A DNA stretch of 64,000 bases, taken from the NCBI GenBank assembly GCA_031216915.1, contig CM062297.1, positions 362,031,704-362,095,703 of the forward strand, in the 5' to 3' direction. The stretch comes from Pictodentalium vernedei. Lineage: Eukaryota; Mollusca; Scaphopoda; Dentaliida; Dentaliidae. Below the pieces are notes generated by a model. It worked only from the letters and a program-made list of their open reading frames with translations, ran no database searches and was not told the DNA's origin. Positions 22,991-34,056 of this stretch are shown here, piece by piece (the stretch's first letter is position 1; every line of letters begins with the position of its first letter). The translations under genes and the position numbers were made by a program.

Positions 22991-24000
22991 TCAAATATCA
23001 TCTATGTCCCTCCACACCCCTTTTATAGAATTCTGGCTGGACGCCTAACCTACGTACCTACCGTATTTTTTTCTGGCAGGTGACGGGGTACACATCTACT
23101 TTTGAGCAGTCGCTTTGTTGTAGAGAATCTCCACGCAAAGGCTAATAGCGACTTTCAGGTACATGAGCACAACAATCGTGCGGGGTTTTTTTTATAATCT
23201 GACAAGCGGTTGTTTCTTTGGTATGTAGTAGATTATGTGAAGGAGGTACAAAAAGTGGAGTGTCAGTATTTCTTGGACTTTTTTAAAGTGTGGTTGTTAG
23301 CTGGTAATCCTGTATGAGAAAAAAAAATGTGTACATTGGTTAAAGACTCCCGGGTGCAATTTTTTTAAGTAATTTTCTTTAAGCGCTGAATGTTCTGGAA
23401 ATGTTGGAACCCATTATTTCGATCGAGCTGTATGGATTTGAAAAGAATTAGTCCTAACTTTGTGACAAGAGTTGCTACATGATATCTAAGTAAAATTTAA
23501 ATGTACCCATTTTATATCTACGTTTTTCTCAATAAAAGAAATGGCGCGAAAAGCATCCTAATTATCACTCAATCAGATAATGAAATTAACTGCAGAAAAT
23601 CGGCAAGAATTCGGGATTTCAGTGACAAATTTCAAATGCCCCCTACACCCAAAGGGGATACGCCCTCTCGGTCTCTCCCCTAATAAAGCATATCGTCGAC
23701 CATTACTACAACGATAAGCCCCCATTTCTCTACTTATAAACTCTGGAAAGCATTACTGATATAGACAATATAATGACACAATATGTAAGTGGTGATGCTG
23801 ATTAAATTACGACAAAGCTATTTGTATGTCTGTTAACAGTTGTGTCAAATTATAGTCCTAGAACGCAGGCTGTTAGCAATATTAACTCATAAAAATAAAT
23901 AATTCCACAAATGACTGAAAAATACCCAAATTTACGTGTCGTTGGCACTTAACGTAAGTCTGTAAATAAAGAGTTTACATCGTTATCCATTAGTAGGGTT
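22991..24000. other. No gene recognised
   Basis: AT-rich DNA with scattered A or T runs. No open frame longer than about 60 codons is convincing and no repeat partner was seen in this window. Confidence 0.35.
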
Positions 24001-24007
24001 TGCCATA

Positions 24008-24324
24008 CAGTTAAAACTAGAAGTCCTGTCAGGAATTGTGCGCTTATCCAGGCTTAATTGCGCGTAGGAATTGCCCGCAATTGCCATATCAATTGGCATC
24101 CAAAGCACGACAGGTTCTCCTGGTTACTCGTAGCAAACACAGGCAATGTTTCTGCCAGTGGACTTCCGGGTTCCCCGGAGGTCCATTGGCTGAAACAGTG
24201 ATTATGCACAGGCCATATGTACAGAATTTGATAGCCTTATTATGGTCATAACGCGTAGATTAACTCGCAGATCGACGTGCTATTTGTGCGCATTTCATGA
24301 CAGGACTTCTTCTAGTTTTAACTG
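24008..24324. mobile_element. MITE with TA target duplication, Tc1/mariner-like, copy 1
   Basis: The ends are TA-CAGTTAAAACTAGAAG and CTTCTAGTTTTAACTG-TA, a terminal inverted repeat bounded by TA on both sides. The CAGT start and TA target are typical of Tc1/mariner elements. An inner hairpin (GGACTTCCGGGTT with GGTCCATTGGC-type arms) lies at about 24150-24210. It has no transposase frame. Confidence 0.8.
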
Positions 24325-24326
24325 TA

Positions 24327-24645
24327 CCGTTGTATGTATACCATGTTATATCATAGTAGTTGTGTCATAATATGTCGTGGTATATTTACTATGGTATACT
24401 ACATTAATTGTACCATCGTATAAAAAGGTAAATGTACTCGGTAAACTATTGTTCAGTTAGTGTGGTATTCCACAAAACAGTTACTATTATATACCACGGT
24501 GAATTCTGAAGGGTATGTCCGTAATTGTACCATGGTACATTTTACTTTGTGTAGAACAGTAATTTTACCAGGGTATACAATGGTAAATATACCATGGTAT
24601 ACCATTGTACAACTACTATGGCATACCATGTACAATTACTATGGT
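24327..24645. repeat. Degenerate TACCATGGTATAC simple repeat, part 1
   Basis: Short variants of ACCATGGTA, TATACCATGG and ACAATTACTATGG recur about every 15-30 bases on both strands, because the motif is self-complementary. The same repeat resumes at 24965-25160. Between the two parts lies the MITE at 24647-24964. Confidence 0.7.
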
Positions 24646-24646
24646 A

Positions 24647-24964
24647 CAGTTAAAACTAGAAGAAGCATGACTTGTCCGCAAATAGCACGCCACTCTGCGC
24701 GTTGATCTGCCTATGACGACAGTAAGAGTATTAAATTCAGTTTCCATTCTCGATGCACAAGCAATGTTTCAGCCAATGGACTTCCGAGTTTAGCCCGAAC
24801 GTCCATTGGCTGAAACATTGTTTGTGCTTATTATCAGTAACCCAGTAACCAAGGGAATCTGTCGTGCTTTAGATACCATTCGATTGGGAAGTTTTGAGCA
24901 ATTCCTTGGCGAAATTGTGTCAACATAAGCGCATAGTTCGTGACAGGACTTCTATTTTTAACTG
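24647..24964. mobile_element. MITE with TA target duplication, Tc1/mariner-like, copy 2
   Basis: It has TA-CAGTTAAAACTAGAAG at the left and ACTTCTATTTTTAACTG-TA at the right, like 24008-24324. The centre is a clean hairpin: AATGTTTCAGCCAATGGACT and GTCCATTGGCTGAAACATT near 24765-24825. It is inserted in the TACCATGG repeat. Confidence 0.8.
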
Positions 24965-25160
24965 TATACCATGGCACGATTACAATGTATACCATGGTAA
25001 ATATGCAATGGTATATCATGGTACAATTACGATGATGTACCATGGAATATGTACCAGGGTACAATTACATGTTATTTCCAAATCTGTCAATATACATTTG
25101 TATTGCAATGTGATTCCTGGTAAATTTACCACGGTATACCATGATAAATTACTGAAAACA
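24965..25160. repeat. Degenerate TACCATGGTATAC simple repeat, part 2
   Basis: This continues the repeat seen before the MITE, with units such as TATACCATGG, GGTATATCATGG and GTACCATGGAATATG. It decays toward 25150. Confidence 0.65.
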
Positions 25161-26070
25161 TTTCCTGAGAATTAATTTATTTTATGTGGACTAATTATGC
25201 CATTTAAGGCAAAACACTTGCAGTGTGCAGTGAAGATGCAGATTACCGACAAAACATATGGATAGGCGGTGGTACTCATTGAATAATCTTTGTAATGGCG
25301 ATTTGGGCATCAATTCTAGCATTTTTTATTGCAAACAACTGTCACCAACCTGCCTACTACAGTTCAAAACATACAGGTCAAATGACGAATTTCTTAAATA
25401 AAGGCAATCTACATTGATAAATGAAATGAGATCAATGCTTCTGGACAAAATTTGATATATGCATGTTTCTTTCTCCGTTTAACACCGAAAACAAACAAAA
25501 ACTAACAACACAAAACAAGCGTATTAAAGCAATCAAATTGTATATTCTTTGCAAGCAAAGAAATGTGTTAATGGTTTCTTTTGAAGGTAACGGTAGCTGT
25601 ATTATATGATATGAAAGGGACGGTACAAAATACAGCATTGAACAAGCTAAAGAATCCGAGAAAGGCCAGGATGTCAAACAATTTGCACACGTTTCCAGAA
25701 ACTTAGCTGAATTTGTCAATTGCAGAGCGCACTGGTGCCTGTCATGAGGAAGTTGACAGTGTCGATAGAGGACGAAACACAACTCGCTCACATGTTTAGA
25801 AGTAATTCGTTTTACACATAGCGTAGTTCACGTTTTTATTTACTGCAAGCAACACCGAAATGGCAACTGAGCGTTCGAAAGTTTTGGTGTTAGAGGTCAC
25901 AATTTTATACGTTGATTTGGCAACTTCCTTTGTCCCTCGGGAGGTCAAAATAATGATTTCCAGGTAAATTGTGCACCACAATTCATTTTAAATCCAGTGG
26001 AACATGAGGTCTAGAACCCTAGAGATCGGTTCCAGATGCATTGCCCCATTACACAGACAAGAGCGCTTCT
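25161..26070. other. No gene recognised
   Basis: AT-rich DNA. The longest open stretch is 119 codons on the minus strand (25432-25791). It has no recognisable domain, and its low-complexity, cysteine- and leucine-rich composition fits chance translation. Confidence 0.35.
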
Positions 26071-26077
26071 CAAAGTA

Positions 26078-26348
26078 TGGGATGCAAGCCAGAAATTAAG
26101 CAGACTGTCACCTGCAAAATGATGTCCCCAGAGGGTGAATTTAGTGATGCTACCCTGCACAGCAGGGTAGCATCACTAAATTTACCCTCTGTGAACTTCA
26201 GTCTGAATAAGGGTCTCAAAACTAAACAGAAAGAGGTACCCAGAGGATCAATTGACCCACTGTATGGGATAGCATCATCAAATTCACCCTCTTGGGACCT
26301 CATTTTTCAAATGTCAGCTTGCTTATTTTCAGGCCTGATGGGATGTCG
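26078..26348. repeat. Nested palindromic MITE-like repeat
   Basis: The inner arms GTGATGCTACCCTG and CAGGGTAGCATCAC (26129-26192) form a long hairpin extended by GAGGGTGAATTTA and TAAATTTACCCTC. A third copy of the arm (GGGATAGCATCATCAAATTC) lies near 26268. The outer sequences around 26090 (AAGCAGACTGTCACC) and 26315 (GTCAGCTTGCTT) are also inversely related. No coding function is apparent. Confidence 0.65.
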
Positions 26349-26654
26349 TGGATGGTCAAGCAAAGTATAAGCATGTCGGGTGAGCTAATGTAAGAAAGAA
26401 GGGAAAGCACATGTATAAGAAATCGAGTCAAGGACAGAGCAAGAGTGAGCACATTCTTGAACAAGGATTTTTTTTATTTTTTTGGAGGGGGGGGGGGGGG
26501 GAGGGGCGGAAGTTAAAAGAAAAAAAGGACATAAAATGGTTATGAATCACCATTCATTAAACATACACTAGTGAAGATATAATCTTGTATCATTTACAAG
26601 TTTTCTCTCACTGCTATTTTATCTAGTTTTATCAAAGAATGTTTGTTTGTTTCT

Positions 26655-26937
26655 TGCGGTTTAACGAACACTTTCAAAAGCCAGAGTCACATTGCGTTGG
26701 GCAATTTTACGGGTTGGGGAAGTCGGAGTGCCTGGTGAGAACCATCGAGCAGCGGCGAGCAATTGTCAGACTCTGCACTCTAACGAATTCTGCTGAGTCA
26801 GCAGCGATTATAGGCAAGTGCACCATCGACGTGCAGTACGCCTACACAGCGCCACCGTGCCCCACATGGGCAATTGCAATAAAGTGCATTACCTAATGCA
26901 GTTCTATATGCGCTAACCACTGAGCCACCGCACTTCC
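26655..26937 (-). mobile_element. tRNA-headed SINE, internally deleted, minus strand
   Basis: On the minus strand GTGCGGTGGCTCAGTGGTTA heads the copy near 26915-26934. The first part of the body is shortened (the CTTGGGCAAGG landmark is lost). GCGTACTGCACGTCGATGGT and GGTGGTTCTCACC-like sequence follow. It ends with GTTCGTTAAACCGCAAGAAA near 26645-26665. Confidence 0.75.
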
Positions 26938-27805
26938 TTTATCGTAATATACAGTACTGTGGTCGCAAAAGGGGTCTCTTTCTCGGCCAGACCCCGTTTC
27001 AGTTGCGACACATTTACAATGTCGTGTAGAGATTTCATGCTAAATGTTGTGAAGTCAAGTCTGTGTCAAGAAAAACTACAAAAATAACATCTCAAATGCG
27101 ATGTTATTTCCAGTAACATTCCTCAGTGTTGCGAGGAGCACAGCGGCCAGACAATTACGACCGAATCGCGACCCAGTCGCGATCCACTCAAAATTCCCTG
27201 TCCCCTTTTGTAATCACTGTACAATATGACAGTACAGTGCCAAAACTACAAAGTGGTCCAGAAAATGGTTTCGTGGTCCATCAAATGTATATACCTGAAA
27301 CCTGTTTACTTGAAACAGGACATATTCAGGAACTTTTCCACCTAGTTGCCAAAGGGTACAAGTGTGCGTGCCCATGTGAGGGGAGATAATTCATAAAAGG
27401 TTACTGTGATGGCAAAGTATATAACACCTCACTAGTTGTATTATAGAACATGTATTATATACTGTATTACTTAAATTAAGTGATATATTGGGTTCTGCAA
27501 ATCTCAAAAAATTGTTCAAACCGAATCTTAAGAAAGATGTAGAATCGAATCCCAAATTTCGAATCATGCTGCCTTGAAACTGACAAAAGTAACCATAATA
27601 ATGATATTTTCGCTGTTAACTCATCTCGCGGAACTGAACATGTAAAGCATAATCTCATCCGCAAGAACGAGTGACCTATACTCCCGAGCATCACATTCTG
27701 GGGTTACTTTCGTGAGTGTAGGGCAACCCACACCAAAGCATATTTCCAACATCCTCACCTCGCAATAATAAACTAGAACGGTGTCATTTGTGTGCAAAAC
27801 GCACT
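26938..27805. other. No gene recognised
   Basis: Unique-looking DNA. An 87-codon plus-strand open stretch at 27126-27389 and a 72-codon minus-strand one at 27476-27694 show no recognisable domain. Confidence 0.35.
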
Positions 27806-27811
27806 AAGTTG

Positions 27812-28698
27812 TATCCCCGCATTTTCAGTATGCCATCACGATGGGCACACATCAATTCATATTTTCTAACGACAAAAGCGGCATTACTGGCGCCACATGG
27901 GGCCCGCGTCAAAAATCCAAAACATTTATGCACATCTAGAGACCCTACTTGAACATATGAACACACTTTCAACGTTTCGAATTAAAACCTCTTGGAGCCT
28001 TTCGCGGAAAGCGATTCTCTAACGATAAATCTGGCGCTACGGGTGCCACATGGGGACGAATCAAAAATCCGAAACCTTTATGCACATGTAGAGACCGTAT
28101 CGGAACATATAACACACACTTTCAACGTTTGCGAATTAAAACCCCTAGGAGCCTTTCGCTGGAAACCGATTGTGTAACGACAAAAGTGGCGCGACGGGCG
28201 CCACATGCGGCCCGAATCAATAATCTGAAACCTTTATGCACAGCTAGAGACCCTACCTGAACACATGAACACACTTTCAACGTTTCGAATTAAAACCCTT
28301 AGGAGTCTTTCATTGGAAACCGATTGTCTAACGACAAAAGTTGCGCTGCGAGTGCCATATGGGACCGAGTCAAAAATTCGAAACCTTTATGCACATCTGG
28401 AGACCCTACCGGAAGATACGAACACACTTTCAACGTTGCGAATTAAAACCCCTGTTACATATCCTAGGACCCTTTCGTCGGAAAGCAGTATTTGAGCTCA
28501 GTCTTTAAGTGGTACCACTGGCACCACCTGGTGACAAAAATTCAAACTAAGCCTATTTTTGCCATCTCTATACCATGCTTAATAAGTATGGTAAGTTTCA
28601 AAATTATAGCTCAAAAAGGGACGTACGGATATACAGACGTTTGGTCGTACGGACGGAAATGATCACTATATCCCCGCATTTTTAAAAATGCGGGGATA
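27812..28698. mobile_element. Element with TATCCCCGCATTTT ends and about four internal 153-bp tandem repeats
   Basis: The left end TATCCCCGCATTTT and right end AAAATGCGGGGATA are inverse. The right end carries its own small palindrome (ATCCCCGCATTT / AAATGCGGGGAT). Inside, a unit of 153-156 bp is repeated about four times; its ACACACTTTCAACGTT landmark falls at about 27961, 28114, 28270 and 28423. Other unit landmarks are CCTTTATGCACA and GAGACCCTACC. A DNA-transposon-derived satellite is the likely identity. Confidence 0.7.
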
Positions 28699-28844
28699 AA
28701 AAGAATAGGATGAAATCCTACAGATTTTTGGATTTCTTTCTTGTTCTGCCCTGTCGAGAAGCACAGACCCTCTTGCCGGGAAATCCTGGTGTCATCTCTG
28801 TCCCTCTTCACTTTGATCATTTGTTTAACCTTGACACACACAGT

Positions 28845-29192
28845 TGGGGGCGCGGTGGCTGAGTGGTTACGTCATTGGATTTCAAACCGAAAGATCCAAG
28901 GTTCGATGCCCGCCAGGGGTAACTGTACTGTGTCCTTGGCCAAGGCACTTAATCCCAATTGCCCAAATGGGGCACGTTGGGTCTATGTACTTAGAAGTAC
29001 TGCACGTCGATGGGCTCTTATCTTCAACCAATTCTAATCCTGCTTGAGCGGAATTCGAGGGAGTGGGGGCTGGCAGTTGCTCGACGCTGTTCGGTGGTTC
29101 TCTCCGGGTACTCCGGCTTCCTCCGCCAGTAAAACCGTAAGGCACAAAGTGACTCTTGCTGTAGAAAGTGTCCTTAAACCCCAATTGAGAAA
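28845..29192 (+). mobile_element. Full-length tRNA-headed SINE with target duplication
   Basis: GGGCGCGGTGGCTGAGTGG (box A region) and AAGGTTCGATGCCCG (box B) form the head. The body has CCAAGGCACTTAATCCC, TACTGCACGTCGATGGG, TCCGGGTACTCCGGCTTCC and a GTCCTTAAACCCCAATTGAG end. TGACACACAC lies just before (28832-28841) and again at 29193-29202, a target-site duplication. The tail is short. Confidence 0.87.
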
Positions 29193-29399
29193 TGACACAC
29201 ACTGCGAATAAGTGCAGTATAGATTTAACGTATTATACTAGCATGTGTATAATGTCCTATTCATGAATTATTATTCCCAATTATTGGCCCGCTATCATTT
29301 ATTTATACTGACCTATATTGGGTGCGCGTGCTAATAATAATACATATATTTAGTGCAGAGACGTCGCTAGAGGAGTCTGGTTATGGGTGTGCCCCTCCA

Positions 29400-29434
29400 A
29401 ATTTCCTGCTGACCCCCCCCCCCCCCCCCCCCCC
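29400..29434. repeat. Poly-C tract in a dispersed repeat
   Basis: A run of about 20 C follows GTGTGCCCCTCCAAATTTCC. The context resembles the C-run block at 22690-22720, so both may belong to one repeat family. Confidence 0.5.
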
Positions 29435-29614
29435 TTGGCTGTTGAACATCCAATCATTGAAAAAAAGTACCCTCTCCCTTTATGTTCGAAATATATGATC
29501 TTTGGAGTCTAGAGCTGTACATTTTGACTCCATTTAGAAAACCCTATGCAACGTGGTTTAAACATCACTAGATTTCTGTTAGAAAAGGTTACAGAACCAG
29601 ATAAAATGCCCTAA

Positions 29615-29702
29615 ATATACAGAACCGCACATACGTTTGAATGGGTTAAGAATTATCGCACTCGAATGCTTTGGCATTCAAACGTATGTGCGGTTCTGTA
29701 TT
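29615..29702. repeat. Hairpin
   Basis: The arms ACAGAACCGCACATACGTTT and AAACGTATGTGCGGTTCTGT surround a loop of about 36 bases. A foldback or MITE remnant. Confidence 0.78.
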
Positions 29703-30640
29703 TATCACAGACCTCCCATGTAACAACCAGTCAACACGAAAATTGAACTAAAAGCATTTTTCAACTGGATAATTGCTCCGTTTTCTTCGTTGCCAACGAG
29801 ATGTCACAGTTAGTTGGCGGGATACCAACCTTAATTTGCGTTTTAATGTATACGGCATTCAATTGGTCGAAACCAATTGACGCCGATCATTGTCACGGTC
29901 ATGATGATCGAACTTCAAATATTGACCAAACTGCAGGGAATAGCACAACAAAAACTTTTTAAATAGCTAATAAGCTTAGCTCACGACACCATTATATGAC
30001 CAGTTGTGGAAAGTATTTGTCAAAGAACAACCAGTCAAAATGTTATTTTTATTTTTTTATTTTTTTTTTTTTATTCAGATCTAAGGTTATTTTATTTTGA
30101 CTCGAATCTAATTGTTTAAATATCCCGGGTAAACAAATCTAAATGAGGAACATGGAATTTCCAACCGCTCTCGACTCCGGTGCATTCGACCAATGAGGAC
30201 GTGATTTATTTAGACGAGTTCCTTCTCTATTTACATTGGAAACGAAATCGAACGTGTTTTGTATCACCACATGTGCGATACAACTTTATTTTTATCGTAC
30301 AGGCAGAACAGTGGAAATCCAGTGTTTTACATTAATAGGTGTGTGATAAAATCGATTGCCATAGGGTATGAAATTTTCATCTGTTGTTTGTTTGAGACTT
30401 GTTATTTCCAACTATTTAACATTTTGACTGGTGTTAGGGGAAGGGTGAGGCACTCCCTGATTGTCACCCTCTGTCATCACATTTCTGATAAAGTGACTGA
30501 AGCAAAAGAGGAAATAACACATTTATGAACAATAAAATATGTGAAATTCAAATTGTATTCAATGCCACAAACGTGTGTGGAAAGGGAATTGTGTATTTTG
30601 CTCGATGTTTTGTGCTTTACGTATTTATAAAGATACATGT
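29703..30640. other. No gene recognised
   Basis: AT-rich DNA with a T-rich tract near 30040-30075. Two short plus-strand open stretches (30259-30528 and 30525-30806) run into a SINE and carry no recognisable domain. Confidence 0.35.
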
Positions 30641-30649
30641 AATCTTTTT

Positions 30650-30922
30650 ATTTATGTATTTGGGATTCATGACACTTTCAAAAGCATCTTTTCGTGTCGG
30701 GCAGATTTTACGGCTTGAGGAAGCCACAGTCATGAAGAGAACAACCAAGCAGTGGTGGGTAACTGTCAGTCTCTCCAAATTATTAACCCCGCCAAAACAG
30801 GGTTAGCATTCGTTGAAGGCGTGTGTACCATCATCATGCAGCAGGCCTTACCGTGGCCTCACTCAGGTGATTGGGATTTTGCAGCATCAAACCTACGATT
30901 TGTTTATGTGAAGACCAATATT
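30650..30922 (-). mobile_element. SINE, minus strand, head lost
   Basis: Minus-strand landmarks are TGCTGCATGATGATGGTACA, GGTTGTTCTCTTCATG and a 3' end with GTGTCATGAATCCCAAATA and TAAATAAA. The tRNA-like head toward 30900 is not recognisable. The palindromic MITE at 30923 abuts it. Confidence 0.6.
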
Positions 30923-31163
30923 TTAAGCCTTTACCCAACTTACAGGATACCGAAATTTACTTTTTTAATTATTGTTTTTTTTTCAATTTTTTCAAAGAAT
31001 TTCAGCAAAACCATATCACGTGAAACCTCATAGAAACGAGCTCCACAATCTCGTTCCAATGAGGGCTCACATGATATGGTTTTATGGAAATTTTTTGAAA
31101 AATATATATTTTCAACTGCTTAATTTGTAAATTACGTGGGTGACTCGTTAGGTGAAGGCTTAA
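30923..31163. mobile_element. Palindromic TTAA-flanked MITE, piggyBac-like, subfamily 2
   Basis: It begins TTAAGCCTTTACCCAAC and ends GTTAGGTGAAGGCTTAA. The central hairpin arms contain AACCATATCACGTG and CACATGATATGGTT. TTAA stands on both sides, as in the copies at 37495 and 50639. Confidence 0.8.
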
Positions 31164-31334
31164 CCAGTGAGCCAACATGGACACTATTATGTAATAATCT
31201 CATTTAATAAATGGAACTGAACACTTCATGGGTTTGTTGAATGGATAGTTGCACTCACTCACAATCAAGTAAATTCTCACCAATATGAGGTGTCTAGGTG
31301 AGTTTGTACCCAGTGAGGTTTTGTCTGCGCATCT

Positions 31335-31582
31335 CCCATTGCCCACGTGAGGACACGGTGACGTTGTGTACTAAGGTGTACTGCACGTCGATGGTTCACT
31401 TGTCTTCGACCATGCTAACCCTTCTTGTGTGGAGTTAGTATGTTGGGGAGCCTGACAGTTGCTCGCCGTTGTTCGGTGGTTCTCTCCGGGTACTCCGGCT
31501 CCCTCCACCCGTAAAACTCTCCGACAGGAGGTGATCCTGGCTGTCGAAAGTGTCGTTAAACCCCATTAAATAAATAAATAAA
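31335..31582 (+). mobile_element. 5'-truncated SINE with 15-bp target duplication
   Basis: The copy starts inside the body (CCCATTGCCCACGTGAGGAC) and lacks the tRNA head. It continues through GTACTGCACGTCGATGGTTC, CCGGGTACTCCGGCTCCC and GTGTCGTTAAACCCC to an (AAAT)n tail. TTTGTCTGCGCATCT is present at 31320-31334 and 31583-31597, so the truncation happened at insertion. That is typical of LINE-driven target-primed reverse transcription. Confidence 0.88.
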
Positions 31583-31871
31583 TTTGTCTGCGCATCTACC
31601 GCCATACCGATCTTTCATTTTTCCGAAAACGTGATCGTAACATAATCACGAACGTCGATAGAGAGTTTTAAAACGTGAAATGGAAAGACAATTGTTACGT
31701 ATTTTTTGGATATGATCTACCCAAGCTCAGTTGTTTTGCTTTAGGGTTTTTTTCGATTATCATCGATATATAATTTAACTCCTTCCGAGGCTGATGGATG
31801 TACTTATAGGACAGTCGACTAAATGCGATATGTGCCACACACAGAGTAGCCAACGTCTAGGGGGTTTATGC

Positions 31872-32185
31872 ATACACTGTAAAAACAGATGTTTAACTTC
31901 TAAACACAAAGTTAAATACATTTCTGTTGCACTTAATAAGCACGTTTTAGGTGTTTACATGTTTAACTTATAAAGGGATGGGTTTAACTAACTTAAACAC
32001 GTGACATGTTTATAAATTAACTAGAAGTGTTCAACCTTTCTAAACACAATGCATGTTTAACTTTTAAAGGTGTGTGTTTAACTTTTAAAGGCACGTGTTT
32101 AAGTAATAAACCTCTAATGTGTTTAAGGGGCTGTTTCACTTAATAAACACAAACTTATGTTTATAAGCTACACATGTTTAACTTT
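31872..32185. repeat. Degenerate array of TGTTTAACTT motifs
   Basis: ATGTTTAACTT, GTGTTTAACTTTTAAAGG, TGTTTAAG and the inverse TAAACAC recur about fifteen times in 310 bases at uneven spacing of roughly 15-30 bases. Motifs occur in both orientations. No open frame or terminal repeat explains it. Confidence 0.6.
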
Positions 32186-33250
32186 ATTTCCAAAAATTTT
32201 CAGAATTGTCACATATATAACAAAAAGGTCTTTTTTAAAAAGAAAACACAAACAAGAATTTACAATAAAAATAACAAACAAGAAACAAAATGAGCTAAAT
32301 TGCAAGTCCAAGAAGGGCAAAAAACTAGAAAAAATATTCGGACACAGCTGGTTTGATCCCATTTGTGATATTATTCCCTAAAAAGCTATGTATGAAATTT
32401 AGAGAAAAAAAAGTCTTGAACAGTTTTCTTTCACATGTGATAAAAAGGAATGGCGCTGGACAGACAAATGGGAAAGATGGATGTATGGACAGAAGGGTGG
32501 AGGGACAGAACCTGTTCCTATACTCCCCTCCCACTTCATGTGGGGGATAACAGTTGGAAATCAAGTTAAGGGGAACTTGAAGTATTTCAGATAACATTGT
32601 TCCTAATTTGGGGGCAAATATTTACTATGCATTAGCAGTTGACAATAATTATATTCTTGAACAAAACATGCTTGCCACAAGAATGTATTAAAGCCCAATA
32701 AAATTGACAAGATAATAAAAACCAAACGAATACAATCAGTACAAGAATTTAAACTATAATAATGCAGAAAGAATCAAATAGCAATCTTTAATCTACAACT
32801 GCAAACCAATGAGGCTGTTTGTTCCTTTCTGCAAGTTAGATTACCATTCAATTACTTTTGCTATTAAATGTTTAGAACCATACTTTCCACACTTGCACTA
32901 TTAAATCACATGAATGTGTTAACTTGATTATCACAGCCATTTGTATCAAAGGAAAATCCATAATGAAAATTAAAAAAAATAAATATTTTCAATTTAAATT
33001 TTTTAACCCATTACAGGTCAAGGTTTCTCCTGAAAATTATCACAAACCATTACTTACATGTACTTAACTCTCCACTGCTTTTGAGTGGTTCAAGCCATCC
33101 ACGTAAGACGTTCAAAATTTGAAATATGTTACCTAGAGGCAGCAGATTTCAAATTTCAAAGTGCCTACACCTCACATGAGAAAACTCTGTGGGTTGCCTT
33201 GATATGTGCATTTTAAAATCCGACAACTATAGTGATGATAGCCATCACTG
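32186..33250. other. No gene recognised
   Basis: AT-rich DNA with A-rich tracts. Opposed open stretches around 32157-32597 (65-90 codons) overlap and have lysine-rich or phenylalanine-rich composition expected from A/T-rich DNA. Confidence 0.35.
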
Positions 33251-33254
33251 GTAA

Positions 33255-34056
33255 AAAACAAGATGTCCCAAGGGACCTAAGTCGCTTACCTGAGAGCATG
33301 TTAACCAAGGATATGTAACCATTATCACAAAGATACTAAATACAAATTATCAAAGGTTTCTGATCACTGAGACTGGAGAATATTTTTAAGCAACTTTTAT
33401 ATTTCACTAAATTAAAAATTCGGCCTCCCATAGGGAACCCAAATATGAGCCTTTGAACTTGAACCGAATAGACTTGAATCTGGTGCTCTCTTGGATGCTA
33501 AATACGAAAGATCAAAACATTCTAATCATTGGGTCTTCTGGAGATTTTTTTAAGAATATCCCCAATATTGAACAATTCAATATTTGAACAAACTTAAATC
33601 AGACCCATCCTAGAATGCTGCATACCAAATATTAAAAGATTTTGACTACTGGGTCTGGGCAAGATTTTAAAAGAATTTTTCTTAAATTGCACGAAGTTCA
33701 AATTCGAGCCCACACAATGTGTCACAAGAAATCAGACCCATCTAAGAATGCTACATACCAAATATCAAAATATTTTGACCACTGGGTCTAGAGAAGATTT
33801 TAAAATTTTTTTGTAATATTTTATGGGTGCTAATATATCAGAGGCATGCCCCTGTGGAGCCCCTTGTGGCATGAAAACATTATTTGAACAAACTTGAATT
33901 GATATATACAGAGGAACATCCATACCAAATTTCGTGTACATCGGCCCCGCAGTTTTCTGAGAAGTTGATAATAAAAGTTTACACCGGTTGGTTGGACGAC
34001 GGATAGTGATGACTTAAGCTCCCCCTGAGCTTTGCTCAGGTGAGCTAAAAAGTTGC
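33255..34056. mobile_element. DNA-transposon-like repeat with four internal 120-155-bp tandem units
   Basis: It starts near GATGTCCCAAGGGACCTAAG and ends CTGAGCTTTGCTCAGGTGAG. Inside, units marked by CATACCAAATAT, GACCACTGGGTCT and AGAAGATTTTAAAA fall near 33343, 33498, 33618 and 33751. The terminal GCTTACCTGAGAG (left) and CTCAGGTGAGCT (right) are inversely related. The ending is of a type I associate with mollusc genomes. Confidence 0.58.

Noticed and set aside
25432-25791. 119-codon minus-strand frame as a gene
   Set aside because: No recognisable domain, no supporting splice or start context, and low-complexity composition.
27840-28500. CRISPR-like array
   Set aside because: The units are 153-156 bp without short repeats and unique spacers, and the sequence is eukaryotic transposon DNA.
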